Positions 10,454-19,923 of a DNA stretch of 64,000 nt are shown here, piece after piece; positions within the stretch are counted from its first letter, which is position 1, and every line of letters starts with the position of its first letter. The DNA is taken from positions 159,502,547 through 159,566,546 of the forward strand of contig JALIGW010000001.1 in the NCBI GenBank assembly GCA_023053685.1, read 5' to 3'. The stretch comes from Diadophis punctatus similis. Taxonomy: Eukaryota; Chordata; Lepidosauria; Squamata; Dipsadidae. The position numbers and the translations under genes were made by a program. Below the pieces are notes generated by a model. The model was not told where the DNA came from. It did not search any database and saw nothing but the letters and a program-made list of their open reading frames with translations.

Positions 10454-10739
10454 CAGGGGTGGGTTCTAACTTACTTCGCTGCTGGTTTGCTTCCTCCCAC
10501 GTCTTGTGGGTGCACCTTGTGGGTGCGCATGCGCAGTGCCACAAAAAAAAGACGGTGACTGCATGCACAGTGCTGGAAACTCGGCTTCTGCGCATGCTCA
10601 AAAGAAAAAAAATTCAATAAAAGAAAATAAAAAAGAGTTCAAAAAAAGATGGCGGCGCCCACGGACCGGCACCGACCGAACCGGATCCGTGACATCATTG
10701 TGATGTCACCAGCGGGTTGCTACCGGTTTGCTACCCCTG
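10454..10739. mobile_element. 286-bp hAT-type MITE
   Basis: It starts CAGGGGTGGGTTCTAAC and ends GGTTTGCTACCCCTG, with the octamer ACAAGATC exactly duplicated at 10446-10453 and 10740-10747. It carries the palindrome TGCGCATGCGCA at 10524-10535. This copy defines the family whose pieces occur at 1312 and 7422. Confidence 0.93.
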
Positions 10740-10962
10740 ACAAGATCCAAGCATTCTTCCTTGATTCCAGTCATGGCAATATTTCAACTTATTCTGACTT
10801 ACTGCAAAGTCAGGTTAGACCAAGTTTGCCAACAAACAGATGCATTTATTTAGCCTGTAGTGGTACTTGAGATAAGGGTCTCCTAGATATTTGGCATTGT
10901 TCATAATAAATTCATATAAAAATGTGCTTTGTTCTGACATTCAGTGCAATAGCTCTACTTAC

Positions 10963-11073
10963 CAGTTCCTTGTCTTTTACTCCATCAACATTTGGAGTCT
11001 GTAAAACCCTTGGAACTTGAGTGGTAGCACCATTTTCCAACAAAAAAGCAAAAAATAACATAAGAAAAAGCAT
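10963..11073 (-). CDS. Exon 1 of the CUB-domain gene: start codon and signal peptide
   Basis: ATG at 11073-11071 opens a 37-codon frame starting MLFLMLFFAFLLENGATTQV, a clear signal peptide: hydrophobic core of residues 2-12 with likely cleavage near residues 16-18. The exon ends CTG before GTAAGT (donor GT at 10962-10961), phase 0, matching exon 2. The start was chosen as the only ATG placing the hydrophobic stretch at the N-terminus. No convincing acceptor lies just upstream, so this is probably the first coding exon with a 5' untranslated leader. The promoter was not identified. Confidence 0.68.
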
Positions 11074-11657
11074 TGCAATAATTTGTCAAGCACCTTCATT
11101 GAAGATAGATGCCTATATATGATAGAACGAATGCACTCATGCAGTTGTTTCCCTTCTAGAGAAATATTCTGCTTCTTAAATTTAGAGCATTTATCTTCCT
11201 TTGTTTCCTAGCCTCTTGCTCTTAGCTAGGCAGGGAAAGGTAGAAAAAGGAAACTTTAAAGACTGTTCTTTCTCAGCATGTCTTTCTCTTTGAGCATGTC
11301 CTCTGCTCAAATGTTCCCTATTACCTCATCAGATTTAAAGGTGCCCCAATTAACAAGTAAGGGCCTATTTACTGTAGAAGATCTTAAAGCAAAGGGAGAA
11401 GAAGTGTTTGCAGATTTACTCTGGAGTTTTATGGTTTTAATGGTTAATTAGGCCCAACTAATAGGTTAGCAAACATAAGGAAATCCAGTGTGATTGGGAT
11501 ATAATCCATTAATGGTGATTAAGTTTAAGTATAAGTATAAAGACTTATAACAGAACTAGATTCTCTGCATGTCTTCTCAAAGGTGAAAACCATATGCTTA
11601 GTAAAGTTTGCTCAATAAATAATAAAGTTCAGAATATTCACATACATGACTTTAAAG
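11074..11657. other. Region 5' of CUB exon 1
   Basis: This should hold the leader and perhaps the promoter of the minus-strand CUB gene. No CpG island or convincing TATA box was seen. Confidence 0.35.
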
Positions 11658-11923
11658 CAGTGTTTCTCAAAGCATGGTCCAAGGACCCCTGGGATGCCCC
11701 AAGACCCTCTTAGGAATCCATGAAATCAACGTTTTTTTGCCAGTCTATGTTTAATCAATATTAAAATCCCATCAAACAATGGTGTGAAGTGGCAGTGAAT
11801 GTGTCAGTTTTAATTTTTTTAATATGGTAAATACAACCCATACAAACTAAAGTTGTTTTGGGGCCCTCCTTAATTTTGGGAAAGTGGGAAGTATCCTGAG
11901 AAAAAGAATCTGAAGAAACATTG
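11658..11923. mobile_element. 266-bp hAT-type MITE
   Basis: It starts CAGTGTTTCTCAAAGCATGG and ends GAAGAAACATTG. The octamer CTTTAAAG is exactly duplicated at 11650-11657 and 11924-11931. Confidence 0.88.
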
Positions 11924-12129
11924 CTTTAAAGTATTGTGTACATCCAGCCTTGATTTTTCAGATCTTGTAAGTTTTATCACAATACTTACAACCCTTTACT
12001 TCCCATTTTAAAGATCTCTCTGTTGCCACCTAATCCCCCCCACCCCAGGATAGAAAGGTGGCCCTGTAGCGCACGCTTGTGGCTGTCTGCTATGTAGCAA
12101 GAATCATGAACTAAGTACAGTAGTTAAAA

Positions 12130-12248
12130 CAGAGGTCTTCAAACTTGGCAACTTTAAGACTTTTGGACTTCAACTCCCAGAATTTTCCAGCCAGCTATGC
12201 TGAATTGAAGTCCACAAGTCTTAAAGTTGCCAAGTTTGGGGACCCCTG
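12130..12248. mobile_element. 119-bp foldback hAT MITE
   Basis: The arms CAGAGGTCTTCAAACTTGGC and GCCAAGTTTGGGGACCCCTG pair over most of their length. The octamer AGTTAAAA flanks both sides exactly (12122-12129, 12249-12256). Confidence 0.92.
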
Positions 12249-13728
12249 AGTTAAAAGAAGCACATTCCATGGAAACTACTTTTCCCCAGGAAAGCACATT
12301 CAAGCTAATTGAATAAGAGCATCTTATTAATTTCCCTATACTATCTCACTCCAAAACCTTCCAAATATTTTAGTATGTGCTTTAGAGAAGCGATTATGTC
12401 TCAAAATGTGACATGATTTTCAAAGGAGGATATCATCTACCAGATATTACAACTTCATCGTTGAATAATCAGTGGTTTCATTTTGACTCTCCTATGAGAG
12501 TGATCTGCAATACCTAAAGAAACAAGAAACCATCAATGGAGGAATCTTCTCGAAGGATGGAGAAAGATTTATCCAATACATTTCTTTTTTTTTTCTCCAA
12601 CTGATACACTGAATATGTTTCACCTGCAACACAGAAACTTTATGCTAAAGAATTACATTTATGCTACATAAATTTTGGAACAAGGCTCATTTGATACTAT
12701 GGGATTTGTCTCTGAGTAAAAATACACAGCAGAAAGGACCCTATTGCAACATTATAGAAAAAAGAATCCCACTTTAAAAAATAGGCTTAAATTTATCAGC
12801 TTAATCCTTTCTCATTGATGTACACCTTCTCATTAGACTTGCTTCTTGAGTTAAGCCAAATGTGCATTTGCTTGGTTTTGCTAAACACTTGATGTATTTG
12901 AGAATGTAGCCAATGAGAATTATAAGCCATAGGTTATAGCTTAGCTCATTGTGTGAATTCAGCAAATTGTGGGTGATTCAAGAAGTCACTTAAACTTAAA
13001 TTACAGTGATAATGTAATTAGATGATCTAAGGATCAGGTTAGGGAGAGATCATGATGATGAAAACTCATGATTGCTGAGTCAGCACCAATTTGATGGCAC
13101 ATAATCAAGAAGCCAATGGTTAAGCAACCCAAATATGATGTTTGAACCCAATTATTGGCTTGCATGCTGAGGACAGAGCTGTACTTGAAGCAACTTATTA
13201 GTACAGTAATGGCAATGCTGAAGCCTAGATCATGTTGATAATAAAATAAAAATACCTGTCCCATCCTGCTGAGTAACAGCTTATTCAAACTAGCTGAGTT
13301 TGGGGGAAAATATTTTTCAGGTGAGAAGTTATGGCCTGGAGCCAGAAGTGAGTCATGGCAACTCTTGTTTTTAAAATCTTTAAGTATGGGGAGAAGGAAA
13401 ACAGAGCAAGTTACTACTGGAATTCTAAAGCGTCATAACTTTTGCTCTAAACCAAGCAGGAAGCCAGGATTTGAGACTTTTAACTTTGATTCCACATTTT
13501 ATGGCATTCATTGAAATCAAACTGGAAAAGCACTGAACTAAGGTCAAAACTGAAAAAAAGTTATTTATGGTCAATGTCCTGGTTTCTTGTTCTTTTTCAA
13601 GCTGATGTGCTCTAACAGAAATACTGTTGACGTAGTATCCAAGGTAAATGCCTCTGGAATTGGTAAGGAGATGAGAAAGGTATATGATGAGGATGTGTGT
13701 GGGAGGGGGATGTTAAAAAATCAAGATA
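12249..13728. other. Non-coding, unannotated
   Basis: No gene recognised. The minus-strand open frames here (for example 13034-13288) have no coding character. A minus-strand pyrimidine tract ending in TTTAG near 12516 resembles an acceptor, but all following frames stop early. Confidence 0.4.
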
Positions 13729-13736
13729 GTAATGAG

Positions 13737-14617
13737 TAAGGTGACCAGACGTCCCGCTTTTGGCGGGACAGACACGCTTTTCAAGCGTGTGTCCCGCGTC
13801 CCGCATTCTTTTCAAAAAGTCCCGCTTTTTTTGAAAAGAATGCAGAAACAGCGGGACGTCTGGTCACCTTAGAGGGGAAGCAAAAGAGAGGTAGCAGAAG
13901 CAAGTCGGGCGGAATTCCAGCGAGGCGGCTGCCTGCTGGGGGGAGGGGGAAGGGAGGCTGCTCCTCCTCTCCTTCCCCCGCCCCATCCCTAGCCCCGCCC
14001 TCGGAGGCGCCGCTGCTGTTGGGAGGGGTGAGGGACGAGGAGCAGTCGCCGCTTTGAGCTCACGAGCGGCCCCTCCGGCGGCGCAAACAGCCCTTCCTCA
14101 TCCCCCTCCCCTTTCTTCCCCCCGTTGCCTCGCTGCCGCCTTTGCCCTGGGGCTGGGCGGGTGACCGGGAGACCGCGGCGCTTGGATGCCTGGAGCAGGT
14201 AAGCTGCCGACTGCCTCCTTTCCCCGTCTCCCGCCTCCCGTTCGTTGCTTGCCAACCCGGCCGAAGGGGAGGCGGGAGGCGAGGAAAGGCCTCCCGAAGG
14301 GGAGGCTCTTCCTTCCTTCGGGAGCCCGCCTCCCCTTCGGGAGGCCTTTCCTCGCCTCCCGCCTCCCCTTCGGCCGGGCTGGCAAGCAACGAACGGGAGG
14401 CGGGAGACGGGGAAAGGAGGCAGCCGGCAGCTTACCTGTCGCGAGCTCCAGGCATCCAAGCGCCCTCCCGCCTCCCCCCCCACCTGGACACCGACATTTG
14501 CTGTTTTGCCCTCTGCGCATGCGCAGCGTTCTGCGCATGCGCAGAGGGCAAAACAAATGGCGGCGCCCAGGCGCCCCCCCCCGTCCTGCTTAAAAATAAA
14601 TAAATCTGGTCACTTTA
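13737..14617. mobile_element. 881-bp GC-rich foldback hAT MITE
   Basis: The ends TAAGGTGACCAGA and TCTGGTCACTTTA are inverted repeats and the octamer GTAATGAG is exactly duplicated (13729-13736, 14618-14625). The left ~135 bases form a hairpin of their own (GACGTCCCGC arms to 13871). A second palindrome of ~290 bp at about 14175-14465 (GGATGCCTGGAGC... to ...GCTCCAGGCATCC) and a third at 14512-14553 follow. The third carries two copies of TGCGCATGCGCA (14514-14525, 14532-14543). All open frames on both strands at 13989-14628 are artefacts of this GC-rich inverted repeat. Confidence 0.92.
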
Positions 14618-14625
14618 GTAATGAG

Positions 14626-15293
14626 TGAAGTCCTCCTTTTTAACTGAGCATTGCACACAAGGTGCATGATAAGAAACCCAAATATTTAATTGTGTGATTG
14701 CCAAGCTCACCTTTTTTGCCGTCCTCCCCCAGACATCCCTGGTGAACATGACTATAACAGAGTCATGGGCAGGGAGACCCTCCCAAGGGGAACACTGATT
14801 CAGGGATTATAGGGTTTCTCTAATGATAGTTTGATAACAAAACGTATTTTCCTTTTCTGGCAATACAAAAATTGGTCATTACCCAGGCAATTTTCTCTAG
14901 CCTACACATGCACTGAGATTTATTTAGATATTTTATGAACAGCGCCTGAATCTAACATCAGGAATTGTGTGATAGTTGCCAGACAAAGCTGTAGAGTTCT
15001 TGTGACTTTAATAGTTGCGGAGAAAGAGAGTGTTGTAGTTTCTTGTTCCGGATTGAAAAAACCCTTCACTTGCTCAAGTTCCCTTGTTTATCATTTACAA
15101 AATGCCTTTTGCATTTAGCATCAAGTTAAGTGTATCCTCGAAGAGCAGATTAGTCCCAATAGTATGTTCATTCTCTTCAGTTATTGTCACTTTTCTCCAT
15201 TCTGCAGCTATAAACCTATACATTCAGGAGGTACATATGCTGACAATGAAACTGTGGCCTAGTTTGCTTGGTTTTTACTTAACATTGCTGTAG
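14626..15293. other. Non-coding flank of the copia insertion
   Basis: AT-rich sequence with no gene seen; a 69-codon plus-strand frame (15084-15293) has no family resemblance. Confidence 0.45.
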
Positions 15294-15298
15294 AAATC

Positions 15299-15562
15299 TG
15301 TTGGAATATTCATGACTGGGAGAGCCATGTGATTGAGTCAGCCAATCAGGCTGAAGTGTTAATTGAGCATGTCCAGAAACTTAGCAAGAAGAAGGGTGTG
15401 GTTTAGTCTGTCCACCATTAAAGCTTGCTATGAAAACATCTCAACATGTGGTGAAACAAAGTGTGGTATTGTAAATGTTTTATTCTACTTATAAAGAAGT
15501 TATTTGAATCAGCAAAATGCAGTTATCTTTTGAAGCTTCTGATTTATTGCGTAACTCTGACA
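15299..15562 (+). repeat. 5' LTR of the copia element
   Basis: 264 bp from TGTTGGAATATT to CTCTGACA. A TATAAAG at 15490-15496 is a candidate TATA box and ATTAAA near 15417 a possible polyadenylation signal; both assignments are inference. The sequence matches 19655-19918 with no difference that I could find. Confidence 0.95.
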
Positions 15563-15576
15563 GGTTATGGGCCCAG
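15563..15576 (+). other. Copia primer-binding site (initiator tRNA-Met anticodon arm)
   Basis: GGTTATGGGCCCAG directly follows the LTR. It is the complement of CTGGGCCCATAACC in the anticodon stem-loop of animal initiator tRNA-Met, not of a tRNA 3' end. Drosophila copia is known to use this internal site through a cleaved half-tRNA, so the same priming is inferred here. Confidence 0.88.
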
Positions 15577-15678
15577 GAATCGCTCAAGAAGTAAAGTTAA
15601 ACCTGCATTGTAATTTAAAGCTGATAAGAAGCTGTCTGTGTTGTTAAAGGAACAGGCAGAGAAGAAAAATAAAGCAGG

Positions 15679-18600
15679 ATGGCTGCTGCTATGGAATTTA
15701 AAGACAGTCCAATACCTAAATTGGGGAAGAAAAATTATTTAATTTGGGCTGCAAAAATGGAATGTTTTTTGAAAGCAAAAGAATTATGGGACATCGTAGC
15801 AGACCCCCCACAAGGTGTGCTTGGAGCAGCAGATCAAAAGGCTCATGACAAAGCTATGGCTTATCTTCTTTTAAGTCTGGGGGATGATCAATTCTTAAAT
15901 GTAGCTGAATTAAAGTCTGCAAAAGAAATATGGCAGAAATTGAAAGCAGTACATGTCAATGTTTCTGCGTGTAATGTGGTCCAACTTTCGAGAAAGCTTT
16001 TTAGAGCCAGTATGCAGCCAGGAGATTCTATGGAAGATCATTTAATGAAAATGCAGTCTAATTTTCTAGAATTGGAGCAACGTGGAGTAAAGTTTCCAGA
16101 GTCCCAAAAAGTTTTATTAGTGTTAAATAGTTTGGATCAGAGCTGGGAGACTGTATCAGCTATTTTTGAAAGTAAGCCAGAAGCAGATTTGAATTTGGAA
16201 GCTTTGAAATCGTGTTTATTGAATGAATATGAGAAAAGGCTTTTCAGCCATGCTGATGGAAAATTCCACAGGTGGGGGCCCAACAAGGAGTACAGTGGAA
16301 ACTTACAGCAAGTCTCCAGCAAAATTTTCCACAGGCTGCCTATCTCTAGCAACAGCCGAGGTGTCTGCAGACAAGAGGAAAGCAGAGGCAGGAGAGATCA
16401 AGTTACACAGCCACAATTCTGCAAGCAAGATAAAAAAGCATGTTTCATTTGTGGAGAGACAAATCATCTGCAGAAAAGCTGTGCACAGAGAAGAAATATG
16501 CAAGACAAGAGACATTATTTGCAAGGACAGATTACAGTTGCAAAAGTTTGTTATAATAACAATAGAGACAAATGGTTGATTGACAGTGGGGCTAGTCAAA
16601 CAATTGTTAATAATTCTGACTTATTTTCCAGATTTTTCCCAGGAAACCATGAAGAAGTAGCCTTAGCCAATGGTCAAAAGGCTAAAATCATTGGAAGAGG
16701 TGATGTGCAAATTCCATATTTGGAATCCAGGTTTACTGATGTGTTATGTGTACCTGAAATGGAGCATAATTTGTTAAGTGTGTCTAGTTTAGACAAGCAA
16801 GGTTATGAAACCACATTTGTTAATGGGAAGTGTCTCATCCAAAGAAATGGGAATGTTTGTGCACAGGGCATAAAAGAGGATAATCTTTATGTATTGCAGG
16901 GACAAAAGGTCCCACATTGTTCCCAGATATTTAAAAATGTAGCAGAACACAATTCGTGTGTTCATCTTCTGCACAGACGACTTGGTCATGCTAATTTTAA
17001 GGTTGTTCAACAAATGAAAGAATTTGCAGAAGGATTAGATTTGAAGGGATGTAAGGCATATTTGGATTGTGCAGTATGCAAAGCATCGAAATCCAAAGCA
17101 TTCCCAGTGAGCAAGTTTAGCACAAGACAAACCACAAGAGCTCTAGAACTGGTGCATGCTGATTTAATTGGGCCTATGCAAGCCAGTTTGGGAGGAGCAA
17201 AGTATGCGCTGGTCATTGTGGATGACTACAGCAGGTTTGGGTTTTGCTACTTACTTAAGAGTAAAACAGAGGTGCTACAGCAATTTAAGCAATGGTTAAG
17301 CTTTGTAGAGAGAAGGTACAAACAACAGGTATGTCAGTTGCAAACTGACAGAGGTTCTGAGTTTATGTCAACAAATTTTCAACAATGGTTGAGACAATTG
17401 GGAATAAGACACAGGCGCACAAATCCTTACACACCGGGGGAGAACGGAGTGGCTGAAAGGAGGAATGGTGTTTTGCAAACAATGAAAGACTCATTACTGG
17501 AGGATTCTGGTATGAGCAGGTCATATTGGGGTGAAGCCATACTGACTGCCAATTATTTAGTAAATAGGTTGTGGAGTTCATTCATCAATAATACTCCATA
17601 TGCAATGTTATATGGGAGAAAGCCTTCTCTAGCACATTTAAAAATATTTGGAAGTACTGCATGGGTACATATTCCAAAGGCAATCAGAAGAAAGGGACAA
17701 CAAAAGGCTAGAAAGCTCAGATTTGTGGGCTATGAGCCAGGCTCAAAAGGGTATCGCTTTAGTGATGGAAGTAAAAGGATAGTGATTTCAAGGTCTGCTA
17801 GTTTTGCAGAACAAAATTGGAACAGAATTGATGCAAATTCTGAAAATGTCTCACTTAGTGATGGTGATCCGCTTAGCGACGGTGATCCACTTAGTGACAA
17901 TAACTCATTTAATGATGGTGAATCATTTACTGAAGGTGTCTATGTTCAGGGAGGAGAGTCTGAACAAGATATGAAGCCAGAAAAGCTTGAAACACAAGTA
18001 CAGGCAATGCCACGTAGGTCAGAGCGAAGTAACAGAGCGGTTCCGCCAGACAGGTATTCTGCCAGTAAAGTTAAAGTGTGTAATGTGTGGTATGAGCCAA
18101 GAAACTATAAGGAAGTATTGGCATTACCAAAAGTTGAACAAGAAAAGTGGAAGGAAGCCATGGATAAAGAGATGAAATCCATGGGCGATCATGAAGTGTT
18201 CACATCTGTGACTTTGCCACAGGGTACGAAAGCTGTAGGATGTAAGTGGGTATACAAGAAAAAGGTTTTACCCAATAATGAAGTACAGTATAAGGCAAGG
18301 TTGGTGGCACAAGGTTTTTCTCAATTAAAGAATGTGCACTATGATGAGGTGTTCGCGCCAACTGTAAAAGGTGAGAGCATAAGACTAGCACTGGCATTAG
18401 CATCAGCATACAGGCATAGAATTTGGCATTTTGATATAACCACTGCATTCCTCAATGCTGAATTAGAGGAAGAAATTTATATGGTTCAAGCGCCAGGGTA
18501 TGAAAATAAAAAGCCTAACATGGTGTATAAATTGAACAAGGCCATTTATGGGCTGAAGCAGTCAGCCAGAAATTGGAATATCTGTTTAGATACTGCATTG

Positions 18601-19671
18601 AAAGGTCTTGGGTTCAAGAGTTGCAAAGCTGATGGTTGCATATACACTGGAAAGTTACAAGGTGGGAATTGTCTACTATTAGCATTTGTGGATGATCTTT
18701 GTTTCATTGCAAAGGATGCATCACAAGTTGAAGAATTTGCTAATAAGTTAGAAAAGAAATTTGAATTAAAGAATTTGGGAGAAATAAAGAATTATCTCGG
18801 TGTAGAGATACAAAAAACTGAAAAAGGTGGTTATATTCTCAGTCAAAGGAGAAAAATTGAACAATTATTAGAGAAATATAACATGAAAGATTGTAATATT
18901 GCTCCTACACCTATGAGCACAGATTTTTACAATAGTTTGGGTGAGGACAAAAGTGAAGCCTGTGATCAGGAGATATATCACTCTGCAATAGGGAGTCTGT
19001 TATATCTGTCACAGTGGTCCAGACCAGACATAGCTTGTGCAGTGAGCATCTTAAGTCGCTTTACTGCTACACCTACAAAGTTGCATTGGATGGGTGTGAA
19101 AAGAATTCTCAGGTATTTGAAGGGAACTGTGAATTTGGGTCTTCAAATAAAGGTCACTGAAGAATTAAAATTGAAATGTTATGTTGATAGTGATTATGCA
19201 AATGATGTAAAAACCAGAAAGTCTAATTCTGGAATTGTAATATTGTTTGGAGGGGCTTTAATTGGTTGGAAGTCCAGAAAACAAACAACGGTTGCTATTT
19301 CAACTGCTGAAGCAGAGTTTATTGCATTGTCTGAGTTATGTTCTGAAGTAGTTTGGTATGTACAGTTGTTACAAGATTTAAATGTAAATGTAAATGAAGC
19401 TGTAACTGTTTATGAAGATAATGCTGCTTGTATAAAAATGGCAACAGGTGACAGAGTGAAGAACAGAAGTAAACATGTGGACATTAAGTATTGTAATGTC
19501 AGGGAAGCTGTAAAAGAAAAATTGATAAGTTTACATCATTGTTCTTCAGAGGATAATTTAGCAGACATGATGACCAAACCATTGGGTGGCGTCCATTATA
19601 GGAAATGTTTAAATCCAATAGGTCTGGTGTCTCTCCCAGTAATGAAGGGAGGAGTGTTGGAATATTCATGA
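15679..19671 (+). CDS. Copia gag-pol polyprotein, intact (1330 aa)
   Basis: A single open frame from ATG 15679 to TGA at 19669-19671, 17 bases inside the 3' LTR. In order: a UBN2-type copia Gag (about residues 5-200); a CCHC zinc knuckle CFICGETNHLQKSC (255-268); aspartic protease DSGA (302-305); an integrase HHCC zinc finger (H432, H437, C464, C467) and catalytic core D495, D557, E593 with 35 residues between the last two; reverse transcriptase with FDITTAF (D919) and FVDD (1003-1006); RNase H with D1170 and a STAEAEFIALSE block, ending near NLADMMTKPL. All catalytic residues are present. FVDD stands where YVDD is usual, a tolerated variant. An acidic linker has a short SDGDPL tandem repeat. 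Gag and pol are in one frame without a frameshift, as in copia. Function: cytoplasmic particle assembly, reverse transcription and nuclear integration of the element itself. Confidence 0.97.
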   Translation: MAAAMEFKDSPIPKLGKKNYLIWAAKMECFLKAKELWDIVADPPQGVLGAADQKAHDKAMAYLLLSLGDDQFLNVAELKSAKEIWQKLKAVHVNVSACNVVQLSRKLFRASMQPGDSMEDHLMKMQSNFLELEQRGVKFPESQKVLLVLNSLDQSWETVSAIFESKPEADLNLEALKSCLLNEYEKRLFSHADGKFHRWGPNKEYSGNLQQVSSKIFHRLPISSNSRGVCRQEESRGRRDQVTQPQFCKQDKKACFICGETNHLQKSCAQRRNMQDKRHYLQGQITVAKVCYNNNRDKWLIDSGASQTIVNNSDLFSRFFPGNHEEVALANGQKAKIIGRGDVQIPYLESRFTDVLCVPEMEHNLLSVSSLDKQGYETTFVNGKCLIQRNGNVCAQGIKEDNLYVLQGQKVPHCSQIFKNVAEHNSCVHLLHRRLGHANFKVVQQMKEFAEGLDLKGCKAYLDCAVCKASKSKAFPVSKFSTRQTTRALELVHADLIGPMQASLGGAKYALVIVDDYSRFGFCYLLKSKTEVLQQFKQWLSFVERRYKQQVCQLQTDRGSEFMSTNFQQWLRQLGIRHRRTNPYTPGENGVAERRNGVLQTMKDSLLEDSGMSRSYWGEAILTANYLVNRLWSSFINNTPYAMLYGRKPSLAHLKIFGSTAWVHIPKAIRRKGQQKARKLRFVGYEPGSKGYRFSDGSKRIVISRSASFAEQNWNRIDANSENVSLSDGDPLSDGDPLSDNNSFNDGESFTEGVYVQGGESEQDMKPEKLETQVQAMPRRSERSNRAVPPDRYSASKVKVCNVWYEPRNYKEVLALPKVEQEKWKEAMDKEMKSMGDHEVFTSVTLPQGTKAVGCKWVYKKKVLPNNEVQYKARLVAQGFSQLKNVHYDEVFAPTVKGESIRLALALASAYRHRIWHFDITTAFLNAELEEEIYMVQAPGYENKKPNMVYKLNKAIYGLKQSARNWNICLDTALKGLGFKSCKADGCIYTGKLQGGNCLLLAFVDDLCFIAKDASQVEEFANKLEKKFELKNLGEIKNYLGVEIQKTEKGGYILSQRRKIEQLLEKYNMKDCNIAPTPMSTDFYNSLGEDKSEACDQEIYHSAIGSLLYLSQWSRPDIACAVSILSRFTATPTKLHWMGVKRILRYLKGTVNLGLQIKVTEELKLKCYVDSDYANDVKTRKSNSGIVILFGGALIGWKSRKQTTVAISTAEAEFIALSELCSEVVWYVQLLQDLNVNVNEAVTVYEDNAACIKMATGDRVKNRSKHVDIKYCNVREAVKEKLISLHHCSSEDNLADMMTKPLGGVHYRKCLNPIGLVSLPVMKGGVLEYS
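19644..19654 (+). other. Copia polypurine tract
   Basis: GAAGGGAGGAG lies directly before the 3' LTR, the usual plus-strand primer position. It lies within the last codons of the gag-pol frame. Confidence 0.9.
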
Positions 19672-19918
19672 CTGGGAGAGCCATGTGATTGAGTCAGCCA
19701 ATCAGGCTGAAGTGTTAATTGAGCATGTCCAGAAACTTAGCAAGAAGAAGGGTGTGGTTTAGTCTGTCCACCATTAAAGCTTGCTATGAAAACATCTCAA
19801 CATGTGGTGAAACAAAGTGTGGTATTGTAAATGTTTTATTCTACTTATAAAGAAGTTATTTGAATCAGCAAAATGCAGTTATCTTTTGAAGCTTCTGATT
19901 TATTGCGTAACTCTGACA
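19655..19918 (+). repeat. 3' LTR of the copia element
   Basis: 264 bp with TG and CA ends, reading as identical to the 5' LTR. The first 17 bases contain the end of the gag-pol frame. Confidence 0.95.
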
Positions 19919-19923
19919 AAATC

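Larger units (their letters stand above)
15299..19918 (+). mobile_element. Complete Ty1/copia LTR retrotransposon
   Basis: A 4620-bp element with 264-bp direct LTRs that start TG and end CA. It is flanked on both sides by the 5-bp target duplication AAATC (15294-15298 and 19919-19923). In order it holds the 5' LTR, primer site, a 116-bp leader (15563-15678), one open gag-pol frame, a polypurine tract and the 3' LTR. Integrase precedes reverse transcriptase, which is the Ty1/copia order, and there is no envelope gene. Read base by base the two LTRs appear identical, which points to a very recent insertion because the LTRs are copied from one template at integration. Copia elements are sparse in amniotes compared with LINEs. 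The DNA is AT-rich at third positions and shows no stop or frameshift. Confidence 0.96.

Noticed and set aside
12440..12520. Possible minus-strand exon between TTCTTTAG and GTAGATG
   Set aside because: All three frames stop within about 20 codons; could at most be untranslated, with no support.
13989..14628. Overlapping Arg/Gly/Pro-rich frames on both strands
   Set aside because: Artefacts of a GC-rich inverted-repeat MITE with defined ends and target duplication.
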